Of a stretch of 9,962 nt of DNA, positions 1 to 7,294 are shown in pieces (within the stretch, counting starts at the first letter, position 1; each line of letters opens with the position of its first letter). This stretch comes from Methylotenera_A sp031369365. Its GTDB lineage: Bacteria > Pseudomonadota > Gammaproteobacteria > Burkholderiales > Methylophilaceae. The translations under genes and the position numbers were made by a program. The stretch lies in assembly GCA_031369365.1 (NCBI GenBank), contig JANMOP010000074.1, forward strand, positions 1 through 9,962, in the 5' to 3' direction. Below the pieces are notes generated by a model. The model searched no databases. It was not told where the DNA came from and saw only the letters and a list, made by a program, of their open reading frames with translations.

Positions 1-1
1 T

Positions 2-2320
2 GTTGAAGGCAATAAAGTTTCAGCCAAAATTGATTATTTGTCTGCGATTGAAGAAAGTCAATTCATGATTGCGCAAGCGAACACTGAATTGGACGCTAAA
101 GGCGGCTTTAAAGAAGAGCTGGTTTCTTCACGTTTCCATAATGAATTTACCATGACGCAGCCAGATCGCGTGCAATATATGGACGTGGCACCAAGCCAAA
201 TTGTGTCAGTAGCAGCTTCATTGATTCCGTTCTTAGAGCATGATGATGCGAACCGCGCCTTGATGGGTGCCAACATGCAGCGTCAAGCGGTGCCTTGCTT
301 ACGCGCCGAAAAAGCCGTAGTAGGTACGGGCATTGAGCGTACTGTAGCGATTGACTCGGGCACTACCGTGCAAGCGCGTCGTGGTGGCATTGTCGATTAC
401 GTAGACTCTGCGCGTATCGTGATTCGCGTGAATGATGATGAAGCCAAAGCGGGCGAAGTGGGTGTGGATATTTATAACCTCACCAAATACACACGTTCAA
501 ACCAAAACACTAACATTAACCAACGTCCGCTAGTAAAAGTGGGCGAGCAGTTAGCGCGCGGCGATATTATTGCTGATGGCGCGTCAACTGATATGGGCGA
601 GCTAGCGCTTGGCCAAAATATGTTGGTGGGCTTTATGCCTTGGAATGGTTACAACTACGAGGATTCAATTTTAATCTCTGAACGCGTAGTTGGCGACGAT
701 CGCTACACTTCTATCCACATTGAAGAGCTTTCAGTGGTGGCGCGTGATACCAAGTTGGGTGCAGAAGAAATTACGCAAGATATTTCTAATTTAAGCGAGC
801 GCATGATTGGCCGTTTGGATGAATCTGGCATTATCTATATTGGTGCTGAGGTTGAAGCGGGCGACGTGTTGGTAGGTAAAGTGACGCCTAAAGGTGAAAC
901 GCAACTGACGCCAGAAGAAAAATTGCTACGTGCGATATTTGGTGAAAAAGCCTCTGATGTTAAAGACACGAGCCTGCGCGTGCCTTCTGGCATGAGCGGT
1001 ACGGTGATTGACGTGCAAGTGTTTACGCGCGAAGGCATAGATCGTGATTCACGCGCACAGCAAATCATCGATGATCAACTCGCGCATTACAAACACGACT
1101 TGGCTGATCAAATGCGTATCGTAGAAGATGATGCGTTTGGTCGTATTCGCCGTTTGCTAGAAGGCAAAGCAGCCACTGGCGGGCCGAATAAGCTGAAAAA
1201 AGGCGAGACCTTAAGCGCTGAGTATCTAGAGGCAGTCGGTCGTTACGATTGGTTTGATATTCGCTTAAGCGATGAAGAAGCCGCACGCCAATTGGAACAG
1301 TTGAAAGATAGTTTGACGCACGCACGTGTAACCTTTGATAGTCGCTTTGATGAGAAAAAACGTAAATTGACGCAAGGTGACGAATTGCCACCAGGTGTGC
1401 AAAAAATGGTCAAAGTTTATCTGGCGGTAAAACGTCGTATTCAGCCAGGTGATAAAATGGCTGGACGTCACGGTAACAAAGGGGTCATTTCAAAAATCGT
1501 ACCTGTAGAAGACATGCCACATATGGCAGACGGTACACCAATGGACATCGTATTGAACCCCCTAGGCGTGCCTTCACGGATGAATATTGGTCAGATTTTA
1601 GAAGTGCATTTGGGCTGGGCAGCCAAAGGGCTGGGTTTGCGCATTCAAGAAATGTTAGAATCAGAAGTGAAAGTGGCTGAGATTCGCAAATTCTTAGAAC
1701 AAATCTACAATGACAGCACGGGCAAAAAAGAAGATATTAAATCTTATACAGATAGCGAAATATTAGAATTAGCACGCAACCTGCAATCTGGCGTGCCGTT
1801 TGCAACGCCAGTGTTTGATGGCGCGGCAGAATCTGATATTAAAGCCATGCTCGATTTAGCTTTCCCAGATAACGATGCACGCACCAAACAATTGCAATTC
1901 TCTGCGGGTAAAACGCAGGTGAAATTGTTTGATGGCCGCACTGGCGATGCGTTTGAGCGCCCTGTGACTGTGGGTTATATGCACGTGTTGAAACTGCATC
2001 ACTTGGTGGATGACAAAATGCACGCGCGTTCAACAGGTCCGTATTCATTGGTCACACAGCAACCATTGGGCGGTAAAGCACAATTCGGTGGTCAGCGTTT
2101 TGGTGAGATGGAGGTTTGGGCGCTGGAAGCATATGGTGCAGCTTATACCTTGCAAGAAATGCTTACTGTTAAGTCAGATGACGTAAACGGTCGTACCAAA
2201 GTGTACGAAAATATTGTTAAAGGCGAACACAAAATTGACGCTGGTATGCCAGAGTCATTTAACGTGTTGGTGAAAGAAATTCGTTCACTCGCTATCGACA
2301 TCGACCTAGACCGTAACTAA
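2..2320 (+). CDS. rpoB: DNA-directed RNA polymerase subunit beta, C-terminal 772 residues (5' end outside window)
   Basis: Beta subunit of RNA polymerase, which forms the active centre with beta'. The frame is open through the left edge, so the TTG at 38 is internal and the true start lies outside. By comparison with E. coli RpoB recalled from memory, the window begins near residue 594, so the main rifampicin clusters are missing; the region around E. coli R687 (MQRQAVP, codons near 275-292) is present. Visible landmarks are NYEDSI with the acidic pair E-D at 659-664 (E. coli E813/D814), GDKMAGRHGNKG with lysine codons at 1454 and 1478 (K1065/K1073), and DDKMHARSTG with histidine codon 2021 (H1237). 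A charged insertion between QVFTREG and TQGDELPPG (about 1012-1395) matches the proteobacterial beta insertion and is about 13 residues longer than in E. coli. The C-terminal block GGQRFGEMEVWALEAYGAAY, which contacts beta', is intact. Ends in TAA; rpoC follows after 40 bp, presumably co-transcribed. Confidence 0.98.
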   Translation, partial: VEGNKVSAKIDYLSAIEESQFMIAQANTELDAKGGFKEELVSSRFHNEFTMTQPDRVQYMDVAPSQIVSVAASLIPFLEHDDANRALMGANMQRQAVPCLRAEKAVVGTGIERTVAIDSGTTVQARRGGIVDYVDSARIVIRVNDDEAKAGEVGVDIYNLTKYTRSNQNTNINQRPLVKVGEQLARGDIIADGASTDMGELALGQNMLVGFMPWNGYNYEDSILISERVVGDDRYTSIHIEELSVVARDTKLGAEEITQDISNLSERMIGRLDESGIIYIGAEVEAGDVLVGKVTPKGETQLTPEEKLLRAIFGEKASDVKDTSLRVPSGMSGTVIDVQVFTREGIDRDSRAQQIIDDQLAHYKHDLADQMRIVEDDAFGRIRRLLEGKAATGGPNKLKKGETLSAEYLEAVGRYDWFDIRLSDEEAARQLEQLKDSLTHARVTFDSRFDEKKRKLTQGDELPPGVQKMVKVYLAVKRRIQPGDKMAGRHGNKGVISKIVPVEDMPHMADGTPMDIVLNPLGVPSRMNIGQILEVHLGWAAKGLGLRIQEMLESEVKVAEIRKFLEQIYNDSTGKKEDIKSYTDSEILELARNLQSGVPFATPVFDGAAESDIKAMLDLAFPDNDARTKQLQFSAGKTQVKLFDGRTGDAFERPVTVGYMHVLKLHHLVDDKMHARSTGPYSLVTQQPLGGKAQFGGQRFGEMEVWALEAYGAAYTLQEMLTVKSDDVNGRTKVYENIVKGEHKIDAGMPESFNVLVKEIRSLAIDIDLDRN

Positions 2321-2327
2321 ATAATAC

Positions 2328-2345
2328 ATGCGCCTTGAGGCGCAT
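2328..2345 (+). other. Perfect hairpin in the rpoB-rpoC gap
   Basis: Inverted repeat with 7-bp arms ATGCGCC (2328-2334) and GGCGCAT (2339-2345) around the tetraloop TTGA. With one unpaired T the stem can extend by ACA (2326-2328) against TGT (2346-2348). The structure ends about three bases before the rpoC Shine-Dalgarno sequence. No T-run follows, so it is not a Rho-independent terminator. It could affect mRNA processing or stability, or the relative translation of beta and beta'; that is inference. The repeat is seen directly. Confidence 0.7.
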
Positions 2346-2348
2346 TGT

Positions 2349-2355
2349 AAGGAGA
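2349..2355 (+). promoter_or_regulatory. Ribosome binding site of rpoC
   Basis: AAGGAGA lies five bases before the ATG at 2361. It decides the start: an in-frame ATG at 2328 would add eleven residues (MRLEAHCKETT), but it has no Shine-Dalgarno sequence and lies in the hairpin arm, and the RBS itself would then be coding. Starting at 2361 gives MKALLDLFKQ, which aligns with the N-terminus of E. coli RpoC. Confidence 0.92.
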
Positions 2356-2360
2356 CTACT

Positions 2361-5300
2361 ATGAAAGCTCTATTAGACTTATTTAAGCAGACCACCAAAG
2401 AGGAAGAGTTTGACGCGATTAAGATTGCGTTGGCTTCACCTGAAAAAATCCGTTCATGGTCTTATGGCGAGGTAAAAAAGCCAGAAACCATTAACTATCG
2501 TACTTTCAAGCCAGAACGTGACGGCTTGTTTTGTTCCAAAATCTTTGGCCCAATCAAAGATTACGAGTGCTTATGCGGTAAATATAAGCGCTTAAAACAT
2601 CGCGGTGTGATTTGCGAAAAATGCGGCGTAGAAGTGACTTTATCTAAAGTGCGTCGCGAGCGTATGGGTCATATCGATCTAGCCTCACCAGTCGCGCATA
2701 TATGGTTCTTGAAATCATTGCCTTCACGTTTGGGCATGGTGCTAGATATTGCCTTACGTGATATTGAACGCGTATTGTATTTTGAAGCATTTATCGTGGT
2801 TGACCCAGGCATGACGCCGCTGACGCGTGGCCAATTGCTAACCGAAGATGACTACATTTCTAAAGTTGAAGAATACGGCGATGAGTTTAACGCGGTAATG
2901 GGTGCAGAAGCGGTGCGAGAACTATTGCGCACCATGAACATTGTGAATGAAATTGAAACATTGCGTGCTGATTTAGGCGCAACGGGTTCAGAAGCTAAAA
3001 TTAAGAAAATCGCCAAGCGCTTGAAAGTGCTTGAAGCGTTCCAAAAATCTGGTATTAAACCAGAGTGGATGATTCTTGAAATATTGCCAGTACTACCACC
3101 AGAATTACGCCCATTGGTGCCCTTGGATGGTGGTCGTTTTGCGACTTCTGACTTAAACGATTTATACAGACGCGTGATTAACCGTAACAACCGTTTAAAA
3201 AGATTATTGGAGCTAAAAGCGCCAGAAATCATCGTACGTAACGAAAAACGTATGTTGCAAGAAGCGGTAGATTCGTTGCTAGACAATGGTCGTCGCGGCA
3301 AAGTGATGACAGGTGCGAACAAGCGTCCACTCAAATCTTTAGCCGATATGATTAAAGGTAAAGGCGGTCGTTTCCGTCAAAACTTGCTGGGTAAACGTGT
3401 GGATTACTCGGGTCGTTCGGTGATTGTAGTGGGTCCAACTTTGAAACTGCATCAGTGCGGTTTACCGAAAAAAATGGCGTTAGAGTTATTCAAGCCGTTT
3501 ATTTTCCACAAATTGGAAGTATTAGGTTTAGCCACCACCATTAAAGCCGCTAAGAAGAAAGTGGAAGAAGAAGGTCCAGAAGTGTGGGACATTTTGGAAG
3601 ACGTGATTCGCGAGCATCCAGTGCTATTGAACCGTGCGCCAACCTTGCACAGGCTTGGTATTCAAGCGTTTGAGCCGATTTTAATTGAAGGTAAAGCCAT
3701 TCAGTTGCATCCATTAGTTTGCGCGGCATTCAATGCCGATTTCGATGGAGACCAAATGGCGGTGCACGTTCCTTTGAGCTTAGAAGCACAAATGGAAGCG
3801 CGTACGTTAATGTTAGCTTCAAACAACGTTTTAAGCCCTGCCAATGGCGAGCCAATTATTGTGCCGTCGCAAGATATTGTGTTGGGTTTGTACTACATGA
3901 CGCGCGACAAAGTAGCTGCGCGTGGTGAAGGTATGCGCTTTGCTGATGTGAAAGAAGTGCAGCGTGTGTTCGACCAAGGTTTGATTGATTTGCACGCAAA
4001 AGTAACGGTGCGTATTAAAGAATTTGAAATTGATATGGAAGGCAATAAAACTGAAAAAACCATTCGCCACGAGACTACCGTTGGCCGCGCTTTGCTTTCA
4101 GAAATTCTGCCAGCAGGCTTGCCGTTCAGCTTGATTGATAAAGCCTTGAAAAAGAAAGAAATTTCAAAGCTAATCAATGCGTCTTTCCGTAAAGTGGGCA
4201 TCCGCGAAACAGTTATTTTTGCAGATAAATTGATGTACACAGGTTATACCTATGCTACTAAAGCAGGTATTTCAATTTCAATAAACGATATGTTAGTTCC
4301 CCCAGAAAAAGAGCAATTAATTGCCGCTGCGGATGCGGAAGTGAAAGAAATTGAAGATCAATACGTTTCTGGTCTAGTGACGCAAGGCGAGCGCTATAAC
4401 AAAGTGGTGGATATTTGGGGTCGTGCAGGTGACAAAGTGGCGGATGCCATGATGAAACAATTGCGCGAAGAGCCAGTATTAGACGCCGATGGCAAACAAG
4501 CTAAAGATAAAGATGGCAAGCCAATGAAGCAGGAATCGTTCAATGCGATTTATATGATGGCAGATTCAGGTGCGCGCGGTTCTGCGGCTCAGGTGCGTCA
4601 ATTGGCTGGTATGCGTGGCTTGATGGCGAAACCAGATGGTTCGATTATTGAGACGCCAATTAAAGCCAATTTCCGCGATGGCTTGAATGTGTTGCAATAC
4701 TTTATTTCAACCCACGGTGCACGTAAAGGCTTGGCCGATACCGCACTTAAAACGGCTAACTCTGGCTATTTAACGCGTCGCTTGGTGGATGTTACACAAG
4801 ATTTAGTGGTGACTGAGATTGATTGCGGTACTTCGGATGGTTTAGTAACTAAAGCACTTGTTAAAGGTGGTGAAGTGGTTGAGCCTTTGCATGATCGTAT
4901 TCTAGGCCGCACTACAGCGCTAGACGTGATTCATCCAGAAACGCAAGAAGTGGTTTATCCAGCAGGTACTTTGTTGGGTGAAGATGAAGTTGAAAAAATT
5001 GATGCGCTTGGTGTAGATGAAGTAAAAGTGCGTACAGCCCTCACTTGCGATACTCGTTACGGTATTTGCGCTAATTGTTACGGTCGCGACCTTGGTCGTG
5101 GCAAACTGATTAGCATGGGCGAAGCAGTGGGCGTGATTGCAGCGCAATCTATTGGCGAACCTGGTACTCAGCTAACCATGCGTACCTTCCACATTGGTGG
5201 TGCGGTGTCGCGTGCGGCTTCTGTTAGCTCGGTCGAAAGTAAATCTAACGGTGTATTGAGCTTTACTTCTACTATGCGTTACGTGACTAATAATCGTAAA

Positions 5301-6629
5301 GAGCAAATTGTAATTTCGCGTAATGGTGAAGTACTCATTGCGGATGATAATGGCCGCGAGCGTGAACGTCACAAAGTGCCTTATGGCGCGACATTGACAG
5401 TGACTGATGGTAAGGTAGTCAAAGCGGGTCAAGCGCTTGCTACGTGGGATCCACATACACGCCCCATCATTACTGAGTACGCAGGTTTCATCAAATTTGA
5501 AAACGTGGAAGAAGGTATTACCGTTGCCAAACAAATCGATGACGTGACAGGTTTGTCATCATTAGTGGTGATTGATCCAAAACAACGTGCAGGCCAAACC
5601 AAAGGTTTGCGCCCGCAAGTTAAATTGCTTGATACGAACGGCGTTGAAGTGAAAGTGGCTGGCGGCGATCAATCAGTGAATGTGACTTTTCAGTTGAGCT
5701 GTATTATTACGGTAAAAGACGGTCAAGAAGTAGGTGTGGGCGAAGTGATTGCACGTATTCCGCAAGAATCATCTAAAACTCGCGATATTACAGGCGGTTT
5801 GCCACGTGTAGCCGAGCTATTTGAAGCGCGCTCACCAAAAGATGCCGGTATGTTGGCAGAAACTACAGGTACGGTTTCATTCGGTAAAGATACTAAAGGC
5901 AAACAGCGTTTGGTAATCACCGATTTAGACGGTGTTGTTAGTGAGTTCTTGATTCCTAAAGATAAACACGTGACCGCGCATGATGGTCAAGTGGTGACTA
6001 AAGGTGAAAGCATTGTCGATGGCCCAGCTGATCCGCAAGATATTTTGCGCTTGCAAGGCCGCGAAGCATTGGCGCGTTATGTAATTGACGAGGTGCAAGA
6101 TGTATATCGTTTGCAGGGCGTTAAAATTAACGACAAACACATTGAAGTGATTGTACGTCAAATGCTACGTCGCGTACGTGTAACCGATGCAGGCGACACT
6201 AGCTTTATTATGGGCGAGCAAGTAGAACGTGCTGATTTGTTAGCAAAAAATGAAAACATTGTTGCACAGGATAAGCGTCCTGCCGAGTTTGAGTATGTAT
6301 TGCTTGGCATTACAAAAGCCTCTTTGTCGACAGATTCATTTATTTCTGCAGCGTCTTTCCAAGAAACAACGCGAGTACTTACAGAGGCAGCGATTTTAGG
6401 TAAACGTGATGAATTGCGTGGCTTAAAAGAAAACGTCATTGTGGGTCGTTTGATTCCAGCAGGTACAGGTTTGGCTTATCATGAAGCGCGCAAGCGTGCC
6501 GCGATAACAGCGCTAACACCACCAACACCATCAGCTCAGGTGGCGGCGGCAGAAGCACTATTTAGCGAGCCAACGGAAATGTTAGAAACAGCAAGCGAAA
6601 CCGTCGTTTTGGAAACGCCAGCTGAGTAG
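2361..6629 (+). CDS. rpoC: DNA-directed RNA polymerase subunit beta' (1422 aa)
   Basis: Largest RNA polymerase subunit, carrying the catalytic magnesium and most of the clamp. The N-terminal zinc ribbon has C70, C72, C85 and C88. The clamp-helix region that binds sigma region 2 is near residues 260-309 (PLDGGRFATSDLNDLYRRV onward). The catalytic motif NADFDGD is at residues 458-464, with D460, D462 and D464 numbered exactly as in E. coli. The bridge helix spans about 777-812 (LNVLQYFISTHGARKG onward). The second zinc site is C822, C896, C903 and C906. The trigger loop begins around GEPGTQLTMRTFH with M940, R941 and H944, and is split by the long proteobacterial insertion (about 950-1137) before GGLPRVAELFEARSPK. 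The length is close to E. coli's 1407; the acidic C-terminal tail (about the last 40 residues) is variable. The preferred start is 2361 rather than 2328 because of the RBS at 2349. Stop is TAG. No frameshift or lost key residue was seen. Confidence 0.99.
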   Translation: MKALLDLFKQTTKEEEFDAIKIALASPEKIRSWSYGEVKKPETINYRTFKPERDGLFCSKIFGPIKDYECLCGKYKRLKHRGVICEKCGVEVTLSKVRRERMGHIDLASPVAHIWFLKSLPSRLGMVLDIALRDIERVLYFEAFIVVDPGMTPLTRGQLLTEDDYISKVEEYGDEFNAVMGAEAVRELLRTMNIVNEIETLRADLGATGSEAKIKKIAKRLKVLEAFQKSGIKPEWMILEILPVLPPELRPLVPLDGGRFATSDLNDLYRRVINRNNRLKRLLELKAPEIIVRNEKRMLQEAVDSLLDNGRRGKVMTGANKRPLKSLADMIKGKGGRFRQNLLGKRVDYSGRSVIVVGPTLKLHQCGLPKKMALELFKPFIFHKLEVLGLATTIKAAKKKVEEEGPEVWDILEDVIREHPVLLNRAPTLHRLGIQAFEPILIEGKAIQLHPLVCAAFNADFDGDQMAVHVPLSLEAQMEARTLMLASNNVLSPANGEPIIVPSQDIVLGLYYMTRDKVAARGEGMRFADVKEVQRVFDQGLIDLHAKVTVRIKEFEIDMEGNKTEKTIRHETTVGRALLSEILPAGLPFSLIDKALKKKEISKLINASFRKVGIRETVIFADKLMYTGYTYATKAGISISINDMLVPPEKEQLIAAADAEVKEIEDQYVSGLVTQGERYNKVVDIWGRAGDKVADAMMKQLREEPVLDADGKQAKDKDGKPMKQESFNAIYMMADSGARGSAAQVRQLAGMRGLMAKPDGSIIETPIKANFRDGLNVLQYFISTHGARKGLADTALKTANSGYLTRRLVDVTQDLVVTEIDCGTSDGLVTKALVKGGEVVEPLHDRILGRTTALDVIHPETQEVVYPAGTLLGEDEVEKIDALGVDEVKVRTALTCDTRYGICANCYGRDLGRGKLISMGEAVGVIAAQSIGEPGTQLTMRTFHIGGAVSRAASVSSVESKSNGVLSFTSTMRYVTNNRKEQIVISRNGEVLIADDNGRERERHKVPYGATLTVTDGKVVKAGQALATWDPHTRPIITEYAGFIKFENVEEGITVAKQIDDVTGLSSLVVIDPKQRAGQTKGLRPQVKLLDTNGVEVKVAGGDQSVNVTFQLSCIITVKDGQEVGVGEVIARIPQESSKTRDITGGLPRVAELFEARSPKDAGMLAETTGTVSFGKDTKGKQRLVITDLDGVVSEFLIPKDKHVTAHDGQVVTKGESIVDGPADPQDILRLQGREALARYVIDEVQDVYRLQGVKINDKHIEVIVRQMLRRVRVTDAGDTSFIMGEQVERADLLAKNENIVAQDKRPAEFEYVLLGITKASLSTDSFISAASFQETTRVLTEAAILGKRDELRGLKENVIVGRLIPAGTGLAYHEARKRAAITALTPPTPSAQVAAAEALFSEPTEMLETASETVVLETPAE

Positions 6630-6659
6630 AACTATTTGTGTAAATTAAAGCGCATAAAA

Positions 6660-6690
6660 ATGTGTCAAGACAATTTAACCCTTGACACAT
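6660..6690. repeat. Perfect 10-bp dyad overlapping the str promoter -35 box
   Basis: ATGTGTCAAG (6660-6669) and CTTGACACAT (6681-6690) are perfect inverted copies around an 11-base AT-rich spacer. The arm centres are 21 bp apart, about two helical turns, as expected for a protein dimer binding one DNA face. The right arm contains the TTGACA -35 hexamer. The dyad could be an operator, an RNA hairpin in the rpoC read-through transcript, or both. No regulator can be assigned from the sequence. Confidence 0.6.
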
Positions 6691-6710
6691 GTGCCTGCGC
6701 TAAATAGAAT
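6682..6710 (+). promoter_or_regulatory. Sigma70-type promoter of the str operon (rpsL-rpsG-fusA)
   Basis: A perfect -35 TTGACA (6682-6687), a 17-bp spacer and a -10 TAGAAT (6705-6710, one mismatch to TATAAT) predict a transcription start at about 6716-6718 and an 84-86 base leader before rpsL. It lies in the right place for an independent promoter of ribosomal protein genes, 53 bp after rpoC. The discriminator after the -10 begins GCTTGG, fairly GC-rich for this AT-rich gap; such discriminators are typical of growth-rate or ppGpp-controlled promoters, so stringent control is plausible but inferred. Read-through from rpoBC may also contribute. Confidence 0.8.
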
Positions 6711-6729
6711 GCTTGGTTTTTCACAAATA

Positions 6730-6762
6730 GCCTTATTGTCACTAATAAGGCATCAAATTTTT
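6730..6762 (+). terminator. Possible weak terminator or attenuator in the rpsL leader
   Basis: GCCTTATT (6730-6737) pairs with AATAAGGC (6744-6751) around a six-base loop, and a run of five Ts follows at 6758-6762 after a six-base gap (ATCAAA). It resembles a Rho-independent terminator, but the stem has only three G-C pairs and the T-run is short and displaced. Because it lies downstream of the predicted str promoter, it would act on both rpoC read-through and str transcripts, so partial attenuation is more likely than full termination. It may be only a leader hairpin. Confidence 0.3.
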
Positions 6763-6787
6763 AGTTAAAAGCAGTATCAATTTTTGT

Positions 6788-6793
6788 AGAGGT
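6788..6793 (+). promoter_or_regulatory. Ribosome binding site of rpsL
   Basis: AGAGGT lies eight bases before the ATG at 6802. It is a moderate Shine-Dalgarno match, weaker than that of rpoC. A second purine-rich bit, ATAGG, is too close to the start codon to serve. Confidence 0.65.
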
Positions 6794-6801
6794 TATAGGC
6801 A

Positions 6802-7188
6802 ATGCCAACCATCAATCAGTTAATTCGTAAGCCACGCGCAAAAGTGGTCACCAAAAGTAAAGTGCCAGCACTTGAAGCTTGCCCACAAAAACGCGGCGTG
6901 TGTACGCGTGTTTACACCACCACGCCTAAAAAGCCCAACTCTGCGTTACGTAAAGTAGCCAAAGTGCGTTTAACCAATGGCTATGAAGTGATTAGCTACA
7001 TTGGTGGCGAAGGCCATAACCTGCAAGAGCATAGTGTTGTACTATTGCGCGGCGGACGTGTAAAAGATTTACCTGGTGTGCGTTACCACATGGTGCGTGG
7101 TAGCTTGGATACAGCTGGTGTAAAAGATCGTAAGCAATCACGTTCTAAATACGGCGCTAAACGTCCTAAAGCGGCTAAAGCAGCTTAG
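6802..7188 (+). CDS. rpsL: 30S ribosomal protein S12 (128 aa)
   Basis: S12 sits at the decoding centre of the 30S subunit and helps control tRNA selection and translocation. The protein aligns throughout with E. coli S12: NQLIRKPRAK at the N-terminus, the core CPQKRGVCTRVYTTTPKKPN, then SYIGGEGHNLQEHSVV, RGGRVKDLPGVRYH and the C-terminal RSKYGAKRPK. The two loops facing the A site carry K43-K44 (PKKPNSA) and K88 (RVKDLPG), all wild type, so no classical streptomycin-resistance change is seen. D89, methylthiolated by RimO in many bacteria, is present. The basic C-terminal tail is four residues longer than E. coli's (AKAA). It is the first gene of the str operon, 172 bp after rpoC with its own predicted promoter. 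Stop is TAG. Confidence 0.99.
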   Translation: MPTINQLIRKPRAKVVTKSKVPALEACPQKRGVCTRVYTTTPKKPNSALRKVAKVRLTNGYEVISYIGGEGHNLQEHSVVLLRGGRVKDLPGVRYHMVRGSLDTAGVKDRKQSRSKYGAKRPKAAKAA

Positions 7189-7201
7189 TAAAATTTTTGA
7201 A

Positions 7202-7255
7202 AGCGGCCGTCCAAAGGCCTTGCTAATATGTCTTCAATTGGACAGGTGCTAGCAA
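7202..7255 (+). promoter_or_regulatory. Candidate S7 autoregulatory RNA element, rpsL-rpsG gap
   Basis: In E. coli, S7 represses translation of rpsG and downstream genes by binding the intercistronic rpsL-rpsG RNA, roughly 100 bases long; here the gap is 106 bases. It contains a hairpin AGC-GGCC (7202-7208) with GGCC-TT-GCT (7216-7224, TT bulged) and a seven-base loop GTCCAAA. The loop GTCCAA (7209-7214) is exactly complementary to TTGGAC (7238-7243), which would make a pseudoknot. A competing pair is TTGCTA (7220-7225) with TAGCAA (7250-7255). The complementarities are seen; the S7 role is inferred from position and known E. coli regulation. The tight pseudoknot would need the top stem pair to open. 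Confidence 0.5.
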
Positions 7256-7294
7256 AACATAAATGAAAATAGAGATTTTAGAAAAGAGTTAATT

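Larger units (their letters stand above)
6632..6730 (+). repeat. Three nested inverted repeats in the rpoC-rpsL gap
   Basis: Three pairs of complementary segments are nested around one centre. The outer pair is CTATTTGTG (6632-6640) with CACAAATAG (6722-6730), 9 bp. The middle pair is AGCGCA (6649-6654) with TGCGCT (6696-6701), 6 bp, separated from the inner pair by five bases on each side. The inner pair is the 10-bp repeat at 6660-6690. An RNA reading through from rpoC could fold the whole stretch into one interrupted stem starting three bases after the rpoC stop codon. RNA starting at the str promoter near 6717 would lack every left arm. The function is unknown; possibilities are 3'-end stabilisation or processing of rpoBC mRNA. 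Confidence 0.6.

Noticed and set aside
38..40. TTG as the start of a 760-residue RpoB protein.
   Set aside because: The frame is open to the window edge and the upstream residues (VEGNKVSAKIDY) continue the RpoB alignment, so the gene is simply truncated by the window.
2328..2360. In-frame ATG 33 bases upstream of the chosen rpoC start, giving a longer protein.
   Set aside because: It has no Shine-Dalgarno sequence, lies in a hairpin arm, would make the strong AAGGAGA coding, and adds residues absent from the RpoC family.
2852..3334. 160-codon open frame on the minus strand within rpoC, and similar antisense frames throughout.
   Set aside because: They lie wholly opposite highly conserved coding sequence, have no recognisable family features or convincing start signals, and are expected shadows of strong codon bias.
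3719..3928. 69-codon + strand frame inside rpoC.
   Set aside because: It overlaps the catalytic NADFDGD region in another frame; this is an overlapping shadow.
6640..6668. Divergent minus-strand promoter using the TTGACA in the left arm of the dyad.
   Set aside because: No acceptable -10 hexamer occurs at 16-18 bp spacing and no minus-strand gene lies beyond it; the hexamer is simply the mirror copy of the right arm.
7175..7198. Hairpin at the rpsL end (CTAAAG / CTTAG) followed by TTTTT, as a terminator.
   Set aside because: The stem has about five pairs with a bulge and a three-base loop, the T-run is not adjacent, and termination here would cut off rpsG and fusA.
7228..7266. Twelve-codon open frame (MSSIGQVLAKHK) in the rpsL-rpsG gap, possible leader peptide.
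   Set aside because: Only a weak AAAGG at ten bases precedes it, it overlaps the proposed RNA structure, and short frames like this arise by chance.
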